Shown: positions 9,683 to 19,199 of the stretch, piece by piece
Position numbering within the stretch: position 1 is the stretch's first letter
How the letters are laid out: every line of letters starts with the position of its first letter
From: Betaproteobacteria bacterium
GTDB lineage: Bacteria > Pseudomonadota > Gammaproteobacteria > Burkholderiales > Thiobacillaceae
Assembly: GCA_016234655.1 (NCBI GenBank)
Contig: JACRAU010000028.1
Coordinates: 1 to 64,000, forward strand
Reading direction: 5' to 3'
DNA length: 64,000 bases
Position numbers and translations under genes: made by a program
Notes under the pieces: model-generated
Told to the model about the DNA's origin: nothing
What the model saw: the letters and a program-made list of their open reading frames with translations, nothing else
The model's database searches: none

Positions 9683-11623
9683 ATGCCCCGATCGCTCGCC
9701 CCCCTCGTTCGCCCCTGTCGTGCCCGGCTGTGCCTGCTGCTGCTCGCGCTCTCCACGGCCGGCGGCGTCCATGCCGCCGGCGCCGGCATCAGCGCCAACC
9801 AGGCCAGTTTCCGCACGGGCGACACCCTCAAGCTGTCCGCTACCATCGGCGCCGGCAGCGACCAGGGCATCCTGGCCGACCTCTATCTATCGCTGCGCAC
9901 GCCGCAAGGCGTCACGGTCTACCTCGACAACGGCCTGCAATGGGCTAGCACGGCCACGCCGATCGCTAGCAAGTTCGGCATCGCCGACCTGAATGCCGCC
10001 AATTTCTACAGCCTCGCCTTGCCGTCCAGCCTGCCCAACGGCAGCTACACGCTGCAACTCGCCATCGTGCCGACCGGCGGCAACCCGGCCAACAGCGCAA
10101 TCTGGCTCGGCATCGGCAGCTCCACCTTCGACTTCAGCAACCAGCCGCTGATCCAGGGCCTCGGTACCATCTCGGCACAGCCGGGCGGGGTGCTCACCGT
10201 GACCGGCGCCGGCTTCGACCCGAACGCCAGCCCCAGCCTGCGCTTCACTAACGCCTCCGGCTACAGCGTGACTGTGCCGGCGGTCGCCGCGACCGCGACC
10301 TCGCTCACCGTGCCGGTGCCACCCTTGATCGACACCGTCTCCGGCGAATTCTCCTCCGGCGGCGTCTCGGTCCAGGTCACCCAGGCCAACGGCAGCCAGG
10401 TCTCGAACAGCTTCGCCGGGCTGACGCTCAACGCCCTGCCCGGCGCGACCAATCGACCGGCCGGCACGCTGACCCTGGCCTTTCTGAAACAGGCGCTGGC
10501 CATGGCGCAGCAGCACAAGGCCACCCTGCCCAGCAGCAGCCTCAACAACACGCAGACCGTCGCCGCCATCGACCGGCAACTGTCGTTGCTGCCGGCACTG
10601 ATCTCGGCGGTCGAGCAGATCATGGCCAGCCCGAGCTCGGCGCCGGCCTGGGGCACGATCAAAGGCCGCACGCTCACGCTCGACACGCAGGCCCTGCGCA
10701 ACAGCGACCGCCTGCTCTTGTCCATGCTGATGGCCCAGGCCCAAGCCGGCGGCTTCGCCGGCACCGGTTGCGCCGTGCAAAACCGCGCCAGCACCCTGAA
10801 CCAGGCCTATTACGCCTCGACCGGCCAGACCATGGACATCGGCACCTACGGCAGCGAGTACGGCAATTGCACGGTGGACGAGGCCGTGGGCAAGGGCTTC
10901 AACTTCGTCATCGGCACCGGCACCGTCGCGGTGGCGCTGATGGCCGTCGCCGGGGCGCCGGCCTATGCCCTGGCCCTGCCCGGCGCCGCCTTGCTGTACT
11001 TGACCGTATCGGAGGCCAGCTTCGATTTCTCCTTGTCCAGCGCGTTCAACGACCCGGGCAAGGCGCTGGACGGCCTGAACAAGCTGATCCAAGTGCCGAT
11101 CGACATGCTGACCAACAGTGTGCTGCCCGAAGCCGTCGGCACCGTGAAAGATCTGTATCAGGGCGGCAAGCAGATGTGGGATTCGCTGACGCCGACGCCG
11201 ACGCCGGCACTCGGCAGCTACTCGGGCAGCGTCGGCGGCAGCGGCACCGAGAGCTACCCCGGTTGCTGCGCCTGGAGCCACCAGATCAGCGGCACCGCCA
11301 CCGCGACCTTGAGCAGCGGCGAGGGCACGACGGCCAAGCCCTACGCCGGCAGCTTCCGCATCAGCGGCGTCGATGTCATCACCTTGGTTTCCTGCACCGA
11401 CCCGGCCGGCTGCGAGCCGGGCGAGACAATCACGCTAAGCGCCAGCGGCACCCTGTCGGGCACCGGCGACCGCTTGGTGGCGACCGGCAGCTGGAGCGGC
11501 GGCACGGCCGGCGGCGGCTTAAGCTTCAGCGGCTCGGTCAGCGGCACGACCCTGTCCGGCACGGTGACCATCAGCGGGCTCGATGCGCCGATCACGCGCA
11601 GCATCGTGCTGACCAAACAATAA
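9683..11623 (+). CDS. Secreted protein of unknown function with IPT/TIG-like region
   Basis: A 646-residue protein that I cannot assign to a function. Residues 1 to about 32 are a signal peptide (basic start, LCLLLLALSTAGG core, cleavage after VHA). Residues about 33-155 are beta-rich with a TGDTLKLSA motif like bacterial Ig folds. About 155-250 resembles an IPT/TIG domain (TVTGAGFDPNASPSLRF). A helical, glutamine-rich segment and one long hydrophobic stretch (about 407-445) follow, then a TPTPTP linker and a Ser/Thr/Gly-rich beta C-terminus with paired cysteines. GGAGG at 9671-9675 fixes the start. It sits on the opposite strand between ribE and ribD and splits an otherwise continuous riboflavin cluster. 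Confidence 0.75.
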   Translation: MPRSLAPLVRPCRARLCLLLLALSTAGGVHAAGAGISANQASFRTGDTLKLSATIGAGSDQGILADLYLSLRTPQGVTVYLDNGLQWASTATPIASKFGIADLNAANFYSLALPSSLPNGSYTLQLAIVPTGGNPANSAIWLGIGSSTFDFSNQPLIQGLGTISAQPGGVLTVTGAGFDPNASPSLRFTNASGYSVTVPAVAATATSLTVPVPPLIDTVSGEFSSGGVSVQVTQANGSQVSNSFAGLTLNALPGATNRPAGTLTLAFLKQALAMAQQHKATLPSSSLNNTQTVAAIDRQLSLLPALISAVEQIMASPSSAPAWGTIKGRTLTLDTQALRNSDRLLLSMLMAQAQAGGFAGTGCAVQNRASTLNQAYYASTGQTMDIGTYGSEYGNCTVDEAVGKGFNFVIGTGTVAVALMAVAGAPAYALALPGAALLYLTVSEASFDFSLSSAFNDPGKALDGLNKLIQVPIDMLTNSVLPEAVGTVKDLYQGGKQMWDSLTPTPTPALGSYSGSVGGSGTESYPGCCAWSHQISGTATATLSSGEGTTAKPYAGSFRISGVDVITLVSCTDPAGCEPGETITLSASGTLSGTGDRLVATGSWSGGTAGGGLSFSGSVSGTTLSGTVTISGLDAPITRSIVLTKQ

Positions 11624-11637
11624 GAAGAAACGGGAAA

Positions 11638-12720
11638 TCAGGCCGGACGCAGGCGCAGACGCAGGTCGGCGCCGAGCTGGCGCACCTCGCACAGCGAGAA
11701 GGTCCGTCGTTGCGCCATATCGGCCAGCGGCGGCACGTCGAACAGGCCGAGCGCGGCATGCCCCAGCACCACGGGCGCGTAATAGGCCAACCATTCGTCG
11801 ACCAGGCCGGCATCGAGCAAGGCGCCGTTCAAGGTGGCGCCGGCCTCGGCATGCACCTCGTTGATGCCGCGCCGGCCCAGCTCGGCCAGCAGCGCCGTCA
11901 GGTCGACCCGGCCGTGCAAATTGGGCAGCAAGACCACCTCGGCCCCGGCCGCCTCCAGCGCGGCACGGCGCTCGGGCACGTCGACCGTGCCGATCACCAA
12001 GGCACCGCCGGCCAGCACCTTGGCCTCGGGCGGCGTGCGCAAGGCGCTGTCGACGATCACCTTGAGCGGCTGGCGCGAGGTGTCGACATCGCGCACGTTC
12101 ATGCGCGGGTCGTCGGCCAGCACCGTGCCCACCCCGGTCAGGATGGCGCAACCGCGCGCGCGCCAGCGGTGCACGTCTAGCCGGGCAAGTTCACCGGTGA
12201 TCCATTTCGATTCGCCGCTAAGCAAGCCGGTCTTGCCGTCCAGGCTGGTCGCGGTCTTCAGCCGCAGCCACGGCCGACCGCGGCTCATGCGCGCGATGAA
12301 ACCGATATTGAGTTCGCGCACCTCGGCCGCCAGCAACCCGGTTTCGACTTGCACGCCGGCCAATGTCAGCAACTGCACGCCCTGGCCGGCCACGGCCGGG
12401 TTCGGGTCGATCATCGCCGCAACCACGCGGGCGACGCCGGCATCGATCAGGGCGTTGGCACAAGGCGGCGTGCGGCCATGATGGCTACAAGGTTCCAAGG
12501 TGACATAGGCCGTCGCGCCACGCGCCGCCGTGCCGGCCGCGCGGAGCGCGTGCACCTCGGCGTGCGGCTCGCCGGCCCGCTCGTGCCAGCCCTCGCCCAC
12601 CACTTGGCCGTCCTTGACCAGCACGCAGCCGACGCGCGGGTTCGGCGTCGTCGTATACAGACCGCGCTCCGCCAGTTGCAGCGCGCGCGCCATGTGGGAG
12701 TGGTCTTGTGCCGTGAACAA
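11638..12720 (-). CDS. ribD: Bifunctional diaminohydroxyphosphoribosylaminopyrimidine deaminase / 5-amino-6-(5-phosphoribosylamino)uracil reductase
   Basis: A 360-residue RibD carrying both the deaminase and the reductase of riboflavin synthesis. The N-terminal cytidine-deaminase-like domain has the zinc motif HAEVHAL and the downstream LEPCSHHGRTPPC with both zinc cysteines. The C-terminal reductase domain begins near residue 150 (RPWLRLKTATSLDGK) and retains GVGTVLADDPRMNVR. It lies 8 bp downstream of nrdR and converges with the inserted secreted-protein gene. Confidence 0.96.
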   Translation of the reverse strand: MFTAQDHSHMARALQLAERGLYTTTPNPRVGCVLVKDGQVVGEGWHERAGEPHAEVHALRAAGTAARGATAYVTLEPCSHHGRTPPCANALIDAGVARVVAAMIDPNPAVAGQGVQLLTLAGVQVETGLLAAEVRELNIGFIARMSRGRPWLRLKTATSLDGKTGLLSGESKWITGELARLDVHRWRARGCAILTGVGTVLADDPRMNVRDVDTSRQPLKVIVDSALRTPPEAKVLAGGALVIGTVDVPERRAALEAAGAEVVLLPNLHGRVDLTALLAELGRRGINEVHAEAGATLNGALLDAGLVDEWLAYYAPVVLGHAALGLFDVPPLADMAQRRTFSLCEVRQLGADLRLRLRPA

Positions 12721-12728
12721 GGCGCCGC

Positions 12729-13181
12729 TTATTTTTTCTCGATGTCGCGGATCACGTCGCGGAAATCGTCGACGTCCTGGAAGCTGCGGTAGACCGAGGC
12801 GAAGCGGATATAAGCCACCTTATCGAGCTTGTACAACTCGGCCATCACCATCTCGCCGACCTGGCGCGAACCGATCTCGCGTTCGCCCAGCGCCCGCAAC
12901 TTTTGCCGGATGTGCTCGACCGCCTCGTCCACCAGTGCCGCCGGCACCGGCCTTTTGTGCAGCGCACGGCGAAAGCCCTCGCGCAATTTTTGCAGCGAGA
13001 ATTCCTCGCGCGTGCCGTTGCCCTTCACCACATGCGGCATGCGCACGTCGGCCGTCTCGTAGGTGGTGAAGCGCTTGTCGCAAGTGGTGCAGCGGCGACG
13101 GCGGCGGATGCTGGTGCCGTCCTCGGACTCGCGGGTCTCGACGACTTGGGTATCGGTCGCGCCGCAGAAGGGGCATTTCAT
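12729..13181 (-). CDS. nrdR: Transcriptional repressor NrdR
   Basis: A 150-residue NrdR, the nucleotide-sensing repressor of ribonucleotide reductase genes. The N-terminal zinc ribbon has the CPFCG and [15 protein letters not shown] cysteine pairs, followed by the ATP-cone domain ([20 protein letters not shown]). Placement between glyA and ribD is the conserved proteobacterial arrangement. Between glyA and this gene lies a 9-bp inverted repeat in the leader (13182-13190 and 13218-13226). Confidence 0.97.
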   Translation of the reverse strand: MKCPFCGATDTQVVETRESEDGTSIRRRRRCTTCDKRFTTYETADVRMPHVVKGNGTREEFSLQKLREGFRRALHKRPVPAALVDEAVEHIRQKLRALGEREIGSRQVGEMVMAELYKLDKVAYIRFASVYRSFQDVDDFRDVIRDIEKK

Positions 13182-13237
13182 AGGGGCGAGGGGCTAGAGG
13201 TTATAGGCTAGGGGCCGCTCGCCCCTGGCCACTCGCC

Positions 13238-14494
13238 TCATGCCCGTTTTCCATACACCGGAAACTTGGCGCACATCGCGGCCACGTCGCCGGCCACGCG
13301 CTTGGCCACCGCCTCGTCGTTCGGCGCGTCGAGCACGTCGGCGATCAGATGGGCCAGCTTCTCCGCCTCGATCTCCTTGAAGCCGCGCGTGGTCATGGCC
13401 GGCGAGCCGACGCGGATGCCGGAGGTGACGAAGGGCTTCTCCGGGTCGTTCGGGATCGCATTCTTGTTGACCGTGATATGGGCGCGGCCCAGGGCGGCCT
13501 CGGCCTCCTTGCCGGTGATCTTCTTCGAGCGCAGATCGACCAGGAAGACATGACTCTCGGTACCGCCGGACACCACGCGCAGGCCGCGTTCCTCGCCCAA
13601 CACGCGGGCCATCACCCGGGCGTTGGCCACCACCTGTTCCTGGTACTTGCGGAACTCGGGCGCCAGGGCCTCCTTGAACGCCACCGCCTTGCCGGCGATC
13701 ACGTGCATCAGCGGACCGCCTTGCAGGCCGGGGAAGATGGCGGAGTTGATGAGCTTCTCGTGCTCGGCCTTCATCAGGATCACGCCGCCGCGCGGGCCGC
13801 GCAGGGTCTTGTGCGTGGTCGAGGTCACCACGTCGGCGTGCGGCACCGGGTTGGGGTAGACCCCGGCCGCGACCAGGCCGGCGTAGTGCGCCATGTCGAC
13901 CATGAAGATCGCGCCGATTTCCTTGGCGATCTTGGCGAAACGTTCGAAGTCGATGCGCAGCGAGTAGGCCGAGGCACCGGCGATGATCAGTTTAGGTTTA
14001 TGTTCGCGCGCCAGGGCTTCCATCTTGGGGTAGTCGATCTCTTCCTTCTCGTTTAGGCCGTAGGCGACGACGTTGAACCACTTGCCCGACATGTTGAGCG
14101 CCATGCCGTGGGTGAGGTGGCCGCCCTCGGCCAGGCTCATGCCCATGATGGTGTCGCCCGGCTTCAAGAAGGCCATGAACACCGCCTGGTTGGCCTGGGA
14201 ACCGGAGTTGGGCTGGACGTTGGCCGCCTCGGCGCCGAACAATTTCTTCAGCCGGTCGATCGCCAGTTGCTCGACCACGTCGACGTGCTCGCAGCCGCCG
14301 TAATAGCGCTTGCCGGGGTAGCCTTCGGCATACTTGTTGGTCAGCACCGAACCCTGGGCCTCCATCACCGCCGGGCTGGTGTAGTTCTCGGAGGCGATCA
14401 GCTCGATGTGATCTTCCTGGCGGCGGGCCTCGCCTTGGATGGCGGCCCACAGCTCGGGATCGGTCTTTTGGATGGTCAGGTCGGCGGAAAACAT
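13238..14494 (-). CDS. glyA: Serine hydroxymethyltransferase
   Basis: A 418-residue pyridoxal-phosphate enzyme converting serine and tetrahydrofolate to glycine and methylene-THF. It has the canonical [21 protein letters not shown]-terminal block, [12 protein letters not shown], and the cofactor-binding motif [16 protein letters not shown] with the Schiff-base lysine. Length is standard when translation begins at MFSADL; an upstream-open frame reads into low-complexity sequence. It is followed by nrdR after 56 bp. Confidence 0.97.
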   Translation of the reverse strand: MFSADLTIQKTDPELWAAIQGEARRQEDHIELIASENYTSPAVMEAQGSVLTNKYAEGYPGKRYYGGCEHVDVVEQLAIDRLKKLFGAEAANVQPNSGSQANQAVFMAFLKPGDTIMGMSLAEGGHLTHGMALNMSGKWFNVVAYGLNEKEEIDYPKMEALAREHKPKLIIAGASAYSLRIDFERFAKIAKEIGAIFMVDMAHYAGLVAAGVYPNPVPHADVVTSTTHKTLRGPRGGVILMKAEHEKLINSAIFPGLQGGPLMHVIAGKAVAFKEALAPEFRKYQEQVVANARVMARVLGEERGLRVVSGGTESHVFLVDLRSKKITGKEAEAALGRAHITVNKNAIPNDPEKPFVTSGIRVGSPAMTTRGFKEIEAEKLAHLIADVLDAPNDEAVAKRVAGDVAAMCAKFPVYGKRA

Positions 14495-14567
14495 GGCGAA
14501 AAACCCCGTCAAATCAAAGCCCGGATTGTACCACGCGGGCCGGCCGAACCTCGCTGCCGGGGCGGGG

Positions 14568-15281
14568 TCAGGCGGCCGGCGGCGCGATCGCCTCGACCAG
14601 GGCGCGGAACGATTCGATCTGCCGCCGGGCGCCGATGACCACCAGGACATCGTCATGGTCCAGCTTGTGATCGCTGCCGCGCGGACTGAAGATCAGATCG
14701 CTCCCCTTCTCCAGGTCGACCACGCCGAGCAACAGCAGGTTCTGCTTCATGTGCAGGCGCAGGTCGGCCAGCGGCCGGCCGCACAGCCAGGAGCGCGGCG
14801 GGATGGTGATCTCCGCCACATTCAGGTCCTGCCGGCCGAACACGGTCTCTTCCAGCAGCTCCACCACCTCGGGCCGTTCGATCAGCTCGTGCACCCGCGC
14901 GCCGCTGATCTCGTAGGGGTCGACCACCTTGTCGGCGCCGGCCGCAAGCAGCTTGCGCGCCGCCTCCGGGTGTTGGCAGACGGCGACAATGCGCAGGGCC
15001 GGGTCGATGGCGCGGGCCGAGATGGTCAGGAAGACGTTCTCCGAATCCTCCTGCAACAGGCAGAAGGCGCGGTCGATGCCGTGGCCGATGCCGACCTCGC
15101 GCAAGGTGTCGTCGTCGGTGTAATCCATCGCCAGCGCGTCGAAGCCCGCCTTGGCGGCGGCCTGCACCAGCGCCGCATCGCGGTCGATCATGACGAAGGG
15201 GGTGCCCGCCGCCTTGAGCTGCATGGCGACCTCCATCGCCAGCGCGTCGCAACCGAACAAGGCCAACCGTTGGTGTTTCAT
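14568..15281 (-). CDS. Stand-alone RCK (TrkA-like) potassium-channel regulatory subunit
   Basis: A 237-residue cytoplasmic RCK protein: a TrkA_N Rossmann fold (1 to about 125) and a TrkA_C domain (about 150-230). The nucleotide-binding glycine motif is degenerate ([10 protein letters not shown] in place of GxGxxG), so NAD or nucleotide sensing may be altered. It overlaps the preceding channel gene by 4 bp and the channel carries one RCK of its own, so this protein is the likely partner that completes a mixed gating ring. That pairing is inference; the domain identity is clear. Confidence 0.85.
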   Translation of the reverse strand: MKHQRLALFGCDALAMEVAMQLKAAGTPFVMIDRDAALVQAAAKAGFDALAMDYTDDDTLREVGIGHGIDRAFCLLQEDSENVFLTISARAIDPALRIVAVCQHPEAARKLLAAGADKVVDPYEISGARVHELIERPEVVELLEETVFGRQDLNVAEITIPPRSWLCGRPLADLRLHMKQNLLLLGVVDLEKGSDLIFSPRGSDHKLDHDDVLVVIGARRQIESFRALVEAIAPPAA

Positions 15282-16876
15282 TGGTAGCGCCGCCTTTTGA
15301 ACAGGCGGCCGCGCCCCGCCTGCGCCTTGAACCGGCTCAACGTGGCCTCGTGGCCGATCAGCATGAGCAGGTCATGGGCATGTAGATGAAAACCGTGGCC
15401 GGGGTTGAAATAGAAACGCTTGCCGGCCAGAGAGTAATGCTCGTGCTCCGTCCCGACCGGGTTCTCGTGCGGGCGGATGACGCCGAACAATTGCAGCCGC
15501 CGGCCTTCCCAGCCGATTTCACCCACGCTGCGACCGACCAGCCAGGAGTGCTCGTTCACCGCCACCGGCTCCATGCGCACCACGTTGCTGCGGGTCACCA
15601 CGTCGTAGAGCGCGTCGAAGGCCACCGGCTGGCCGATGAATTCCGCCGCCAGGCGCGCCACCACCTCGTACGGCCGGACCACGTGATCGGCGCCGGCCTG
15701 GCGCAGCTTGCTCACCGTCTCGGCCCTGTTGGCGCGGGAGATGATGGCGATGGCGTCGGAGACCTGGCGCGCCGTCAGGGTGACATAGACGTTGCTCACG
15801 TCGTCGTGGGTCAGGCAGAGGATGCGGCTGGCCTGCCGGCCCAGGCCCAGGTTGGCGAGCAGGCCGGAGTCGGTGGCATCGCCGCAGATAGCCAGGTAGC
15901 CGCGCTTGTGGGCCTGGTCGATGGCCGCCTCGCTCTTGTCGATCACCACGAAGCGGTCGCCGGCCGCCTTCAGGCGCTCGGCCACGACCTGGCCGATGCG
16001 GCCGAAGCCGCAGACGATGGTCACGCCGGACAGCCGCTCGATCTCGGAAAACACCCGGATGTCGCGCAGCTCGCGCAGCTTCTCGTGGAAGGCGGTGACG
16101 ATGATCGAGGTGGCGAAGGAGATCACGCCCACCCCGGCGAACACCAGCACCATGGCCAACATGCGGCCCTCGGTGGTGACCGGCACGATGTCGCCGTAAC
16201 CGACCGTGGTCACCGTGATCACCGTCCAGTACAGCGCGTCCATGAGCGAGGTGACGTGGGGGCCGGGCTGGCCCGCCTCGAACAGGTAGATGGCGATGGT
16301 GGCGACCAGCACGATGGAGCCGACGAACACCGACAGGGTATAGAACTCGAAACGCTTCTCCACCATCACCTGGCCGAACACGCTGAGATTGCGCACGTAG
16401 CGGAACAGCTTGAGCAGCCGGAAGATCAGGAACAGGCGCAAGATCGGCAAGGTCGCCAGGATGGCCAGGAGGTCGATGACCGCCATCGGCGTCACCATAT
16501 AGGCCAGCTTGCGCCGCGCCACCGCCCAGAGCAGCGGCAGCAGCCGGAACGGAATGCCGGCCAGCTCGGCCCGCTCGTGATGCTCGATGATGATGCGGCG
16601 GCTATCGCTGAACAGCCACATCCGCGCCAGGTATTCGAGGACGAACACACCGACGACGAAGACCTCGAAGCCGCGCGCATACTCCGCCAGATCGTGGCGC
16701 GTCTCGTAGATCAGCAGGATCACGCTGCTCAGCACCAGCACGATCATGACGCTGTCGAACGCCGCGCGCCAACGCGAACGGGGATCCTCCATCAGGCGCC
16801 GCAGCAGGTCCTTGCCCCGGCCGTAATAGGGCGAGGCCTGGAGGCGGTAAGCGAGACGAATCAACCAATCCGACAT
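15278..16876 (-). CDS. Voltage-sensor-like potassium channel with RCK domain
   Basis: A 532-residue inner-membrane K+ channel. The N-terminal half has S1-S4-like helices, including an arginine-bearing S4-like stretch (RLFLIFRLLKLFRYVR), then the pore with selectivity filter TVTTVGYGD and an S6 helix. From about residue 255 a full RCK domain follows (VCGFGRIGQVVAERL, the intact GxGxxG type) with a TrkA_C domain at the C-terminus. It is translationally coupled to the stand-alone RCK gene. It probably mediates regulated K+ flux and does not resemble a high-affinity uptake system. Confidence 0.9.
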   Translation of the reverse strand: MSDWLIRLAYRLQASPYYGRGKDLLRRLMEDPRSRWRAAFDSVMIVLVLSSVILLIYETRHDLAEYARGFEVFVVGVFVLEYLARMWLFSDSRRIIIEHHERAELAGIPFRLLPLLWAVARRKLAYMVTPMAVIDLLAILATLPILRLFLIFRLLKLFRYVRNLSVFGQVMVEKRFEFYTLSVFVGSIVLVATIAIYLFEAGQPGPHVTSLMDALYWTVITVTTVGYGDIVPVTTEGRMLAMVLVFAGVGVISFATSIIVTAFHEKLRELRDIRVFSEIERLSGVTIVCGFGRIGQVVAERLKAAGDRFVVIDKSEAAIDQAHKRGYLAICGDATDSGLLANLGLGRQASRILCLTHDDVSNVYVTLTARQVSDAIAIISRANRAETVSKLRQAGADHVVRPYEVVARLAAEFIGQPVAFDALYDVVTRSNVVRMEPVAVNEHSWLVGRSVGEIGWEGRRLQLFGVIRPHENPVGTEHEHYSLAGKRFYFNPGHGFHLHAHDLLMLIGHEATLSRFKAQAGRGRLFKRRRYQ

Positions 16877-16899
16877 GGGTATCCGGGCGCTATCGGCGG

Positions 16900-17376
16900 T
16901 CAGCGATCAACGGCCACCTCGCGCGCCTCGGTGATGAAGGACAGGCTGCGCTGGACCTGGATCGAGACATGAACGGCTTGTGCCCAGGGCGGATTCATCG
17001 GCTGGTCGGCCTCCCACTCGATCAGGAAATTGGCGCCCGAACCGCCCTTGGCCTCGCGCTGCTCGACCAGGAATTCGATGGTGCCCAGCGGCGGCAGCAC
17101 GCGCGGTTTCGGCACATACTCCGCGAGCAGCTTGCCGTCGGTGCTGTAATAACGGGCGGACAACAGCCGCAGGGGCTTGACCGGGTCGGTGCTGCGGATG
17201 CTGACCAGGGCCGACATCATCGCCTTGTAGGGCTCGCGATGACGCTCCTTGTCGCCGTACCAGACATGGGAGTAGATGGGGAGATAGAGCGTCTGGCCCC
17301 GGCTGGTCGAGGCCGGCTCGCCGGCCATGGCCAAGCCGGACAACAAGCCCAGCAGCATTGCGAACAGCCACGCCAT
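16900..17376 (-). CDS. Exported DUF3124-type protein
   Basis: A 158-residue protein with a signal peptide (residues 1-18, core LFAMLLGLLSGLA, cleavage after AMA). The mature part contains YLPIYSHVWYGD near its start and LSIRSTD-like and LSARYY segments that I recognise as the DUF3124 family, a periplasmic beta-rich domain of unknown role. It ends 23 bp before the K+ channel on the same strand and could be cotranscribed with it. Family assignment is from memory of the pattern, so moderately sure. Confidence 0.7.
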   Translation of the reverse strand: MAWLFAMLLGLLSGLAMAGEPASTSRGQTLYLPIYSHVWYGDKERHREPYKAMMSALVSIRSTDPVKPLRLLSARYYSTDGKLLAEYVPKPRVLPPLGTIEFLVEQREAKGGSGANFLIEWEADQPMNPPWAQAVHVSIQVQRSLSFITEAREVAVDR

Positions 17377-17487
17377 ATCGCCTCCTTTCCGGTCCCGTAT
17401 CTTCGATATGGCCTGGATTCTACCGTATGGCCGCCTGCCGCCCGGTTGCGCGATACCGGCCCGGCACCCATAATCGCCAAGACACCA

Positions 17488-17501
17488 ACCGACCGGTCAG
17501 T
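17488..17501. promoter_or_regulatory. Predicted TetR-type operator
   Basis: ACCGACCGGTCAGT is a near-perfect 14-bp palindrome (6 of 7 arm positions, centre GACCGGTC) ending 2 bp before the ATG of the TetR-family gene. A CATAAT -10-like hexamer lies at 17469-17474. The layout is typical of autorepression by the regulator. Confidence 0.55.
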
Positions 17502-17503
17502 CC

Positions 17504-18142
17504 ATGCCCGCAGAACTCATAGAACGCGACGCCGTCAGCCGCATCCTCGCTGCCGCACGCGAGCTGTTCGCCGAACACGGCTTCGATGCGGTGTCGATGA
17601 ACGCCATCGCCGAGGCGGCCGGGGCCAGCAAGGCCAATATCTTTCATCACTTCAAGAACAAGGACGAGCTCTACCTGGCCGTGCTGAAGACCGCCTGCGC
17701 CAACAGTTGCGAGCAGATCGAGCGCTTCGGCCAAGACGAGGGCAGCTTCGAGCAACGCCTGGAACGTTATGCCGCCGAGCACTTGAACCATATTCTGGAC
17801 AACGAACAAGTCACCCGCCTGATCCAGCGCGACCTCTTGGACAACGGCCCGCGACGCGGCCGGCAATTCGCCGAGCAGGTGTTCGGCCAGAACTTCGGCC
17901 GTCTGGTCGAAATCCTGCGCGAGGGCCAATTGCGCGGCGAACTGCGGCAGGACATCGACCCGGCCCAGGTCGCGCTGATGATCATCGGCACCAACCTCAC
18001 CTTCTTCCAGGCGCGCGAGGTGTTCCGTCATTTCCCCGACGTGAACTTCGCCGGCTCGCCCGAGACTTATAGCCGTATGGCCATGGACATCGTGCTGCGG
18101 GGCATCCAGCCCCACGGCACCCGCAACGCTGAAAAGGAATGA
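17504..18142 (+). CDS. TetR/AcrR family transcriptional regulator
   Basis: A 212-residue TetR-family repressor. The N-terminal helix-turn-helix (ILAAARELFAEHGFDAVSMN through GASKANIFHHFKNKDELY) is canonical, and the C-terminal ligand domain is helical and close to the YfiR/TetR_C groups. It is the first gene of a three-gene operon with an RND adaptor (4-bp gap) and RND permease, so it most likely represses this pump and itself through the palindrome overlapping its leader. Confidence 0.92.
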   Translation: MPAELIERDAVSRILAAARELFAEHGFDAVSMNAIAEAAGASKANIFHHFKNKDELYLAVLKTACANSCEQIERFGQDEGSFEQRLERYAAEHLNHILDNEQVTRLIQRDLLDNGPRRGRQFAEQVFGQNFGRLVEILREGQLRGELRQDIDPAQVALMIIGTNLTFFQAREVFRHFPDVNFAGSPETYSRMAMDIVLRGIQPHGTRNAEKE

Positions 18143-18146
18143 ACTA

Positions 18147-19199
18147 ATGCGCTCCCCGCTCTTGATCGCCCTGCTGCTGTCGCTTGCCGTCGCCGGTTGC
18201 GGCAAGAAAAAGGATGAAGAGAAGAAAGGCCCGCCGCCCAGCCTGGTCAGCGTGACCCAGGCCCAGGCGCGCGATCTCGAAATCGCCGAGGAGGCCGTGG
18301 GCGAGGCCGACAGCGCCACGGCGCCGAAGGTGGCGGCCGAGGTGGCCGGCCGCGTGATCAAGGTTTACGTCGAGGTCGGCGATGCGGTGAAGCAGGGCCA
18401 GACCCTGGCCGAGCTCGATGCCGGCGATTACGCCGCCGACGCCAAGCGCTTGCAGGCCCAGGCCGTCACCCAGCAAAAGCTGAGCGCGCGCTATCAGGAC
18501 CTGGCCCGTCAGGGTTTCATCTCGCCCAGCAAGCTGGAAGAGGTCGAGGCGCAGAACGTCGCGGCGCAAGAGATATACAGCCGCGCCGCCAAGAACCTGG
18601 CGCGCACCCGCATCGTCGCGCCGATTACTGGCCGCATCGAGGGCCGCTTCGTCTCGCAGGGCGACTGGATCGACCTGGGCAAGCCGACCTTCCAGGTGAT
18701 CAGCAGCGAGCGCCTGCGCATCCGCCTGCCCTTCCCGGAGACCGTGGCGCCGCGCATCCGCGCCGGCCAGGCCGTGCATCTGTTCAGCCCGAGCGCGCCG
18801 GACAAACCCTTCACCGGCAAGGTCACCGAGGTGCGGCCCATGGTCGGCAGCGGCAGCCGCTCGTTCGACGCCATCGTCGAGGTCGGCAACCCCGGCGCCT
18901 GGAAGGCCGGCGCCTCGGTCACCGGCCGCGTGGTGATCGAGACCCATGCCGGCGCGATCATGGTGCCGGAGCAGAGCGTGGTGCTGCGCCCGGCCGGCAA
19001 GGTGGTCTATGTCGTCGCCGACGGCAAGGCCGCCCAGCGCATGGTGAAGACCGGCATCAAGGACAAGGGCCAGGTCGAGATTATCGAAGGCCTTAATGCC
19101 GGCGAGACCGTGGCGGTCGACGGCGCCGGCTTCCTGTCGGACAAGGCCCAGGTCAAGGTGCAGCCGCCCGCCCAGGCCAGCGCGAAGGCCGCCAAATGA
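18147..19199 (+). CDS. RND efflux periplasmic adaptor lipoprotein (MFP/HlyD family)
   Basis: A 350-residue membrane-fusion protein. The signal ends in the lipobox VAGC (Cys at residue 20), so the protein is probably anchored by lipid. The barrel-sandwich halves (AEVAGRVIKVYVEVGDAVKQ and RIVAPITGRIEGRFVSQGDW), a short hairpin and the beta-barrel are in the usual order. Its stop overlaps the permease start by 4 bp. It links the inner-membrane RND pump to an outer-membrane channel that is not encoded here. Confidence 0.93.
   Translation: MRSPLLIALLLSLAVAGCGKKKDEEKKGPPPSLVSVTQAQARDLEIAEEAVGEADSATAPKVAAEVAGRVIKVYVEVGDAVKQGQTLAELDAGDYAADAKRLQAQAVTQQKLSARYQDLARQGFISPSKLEEVEAQNVAAQEIYSRAAKNLARTRIVAPITGRIEGRFVSQGDWIDLGKPTFQVISSERLRIRLPFPETVAPRIRAGQAVHLFSPSAPDKPFTGKVTEVRPMVGSGSRSFDAIVEVGNPGAWKAGASVTGRVVIETHAGAIMVPEQSVVLRPAGKVVYVVADGKAAQRMVKTGIKDKGQVEIIEGLNAGETVAVDGAGFLSDKAQVKVQPPAQASAKAAK

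Noticed and set aside
15386-16972. Long plus-strand frame opposite the K+ channel gene
   Set aside because: Histidine/glutamine-rich low-complexity translation with no motif; shadow of the channel gene.
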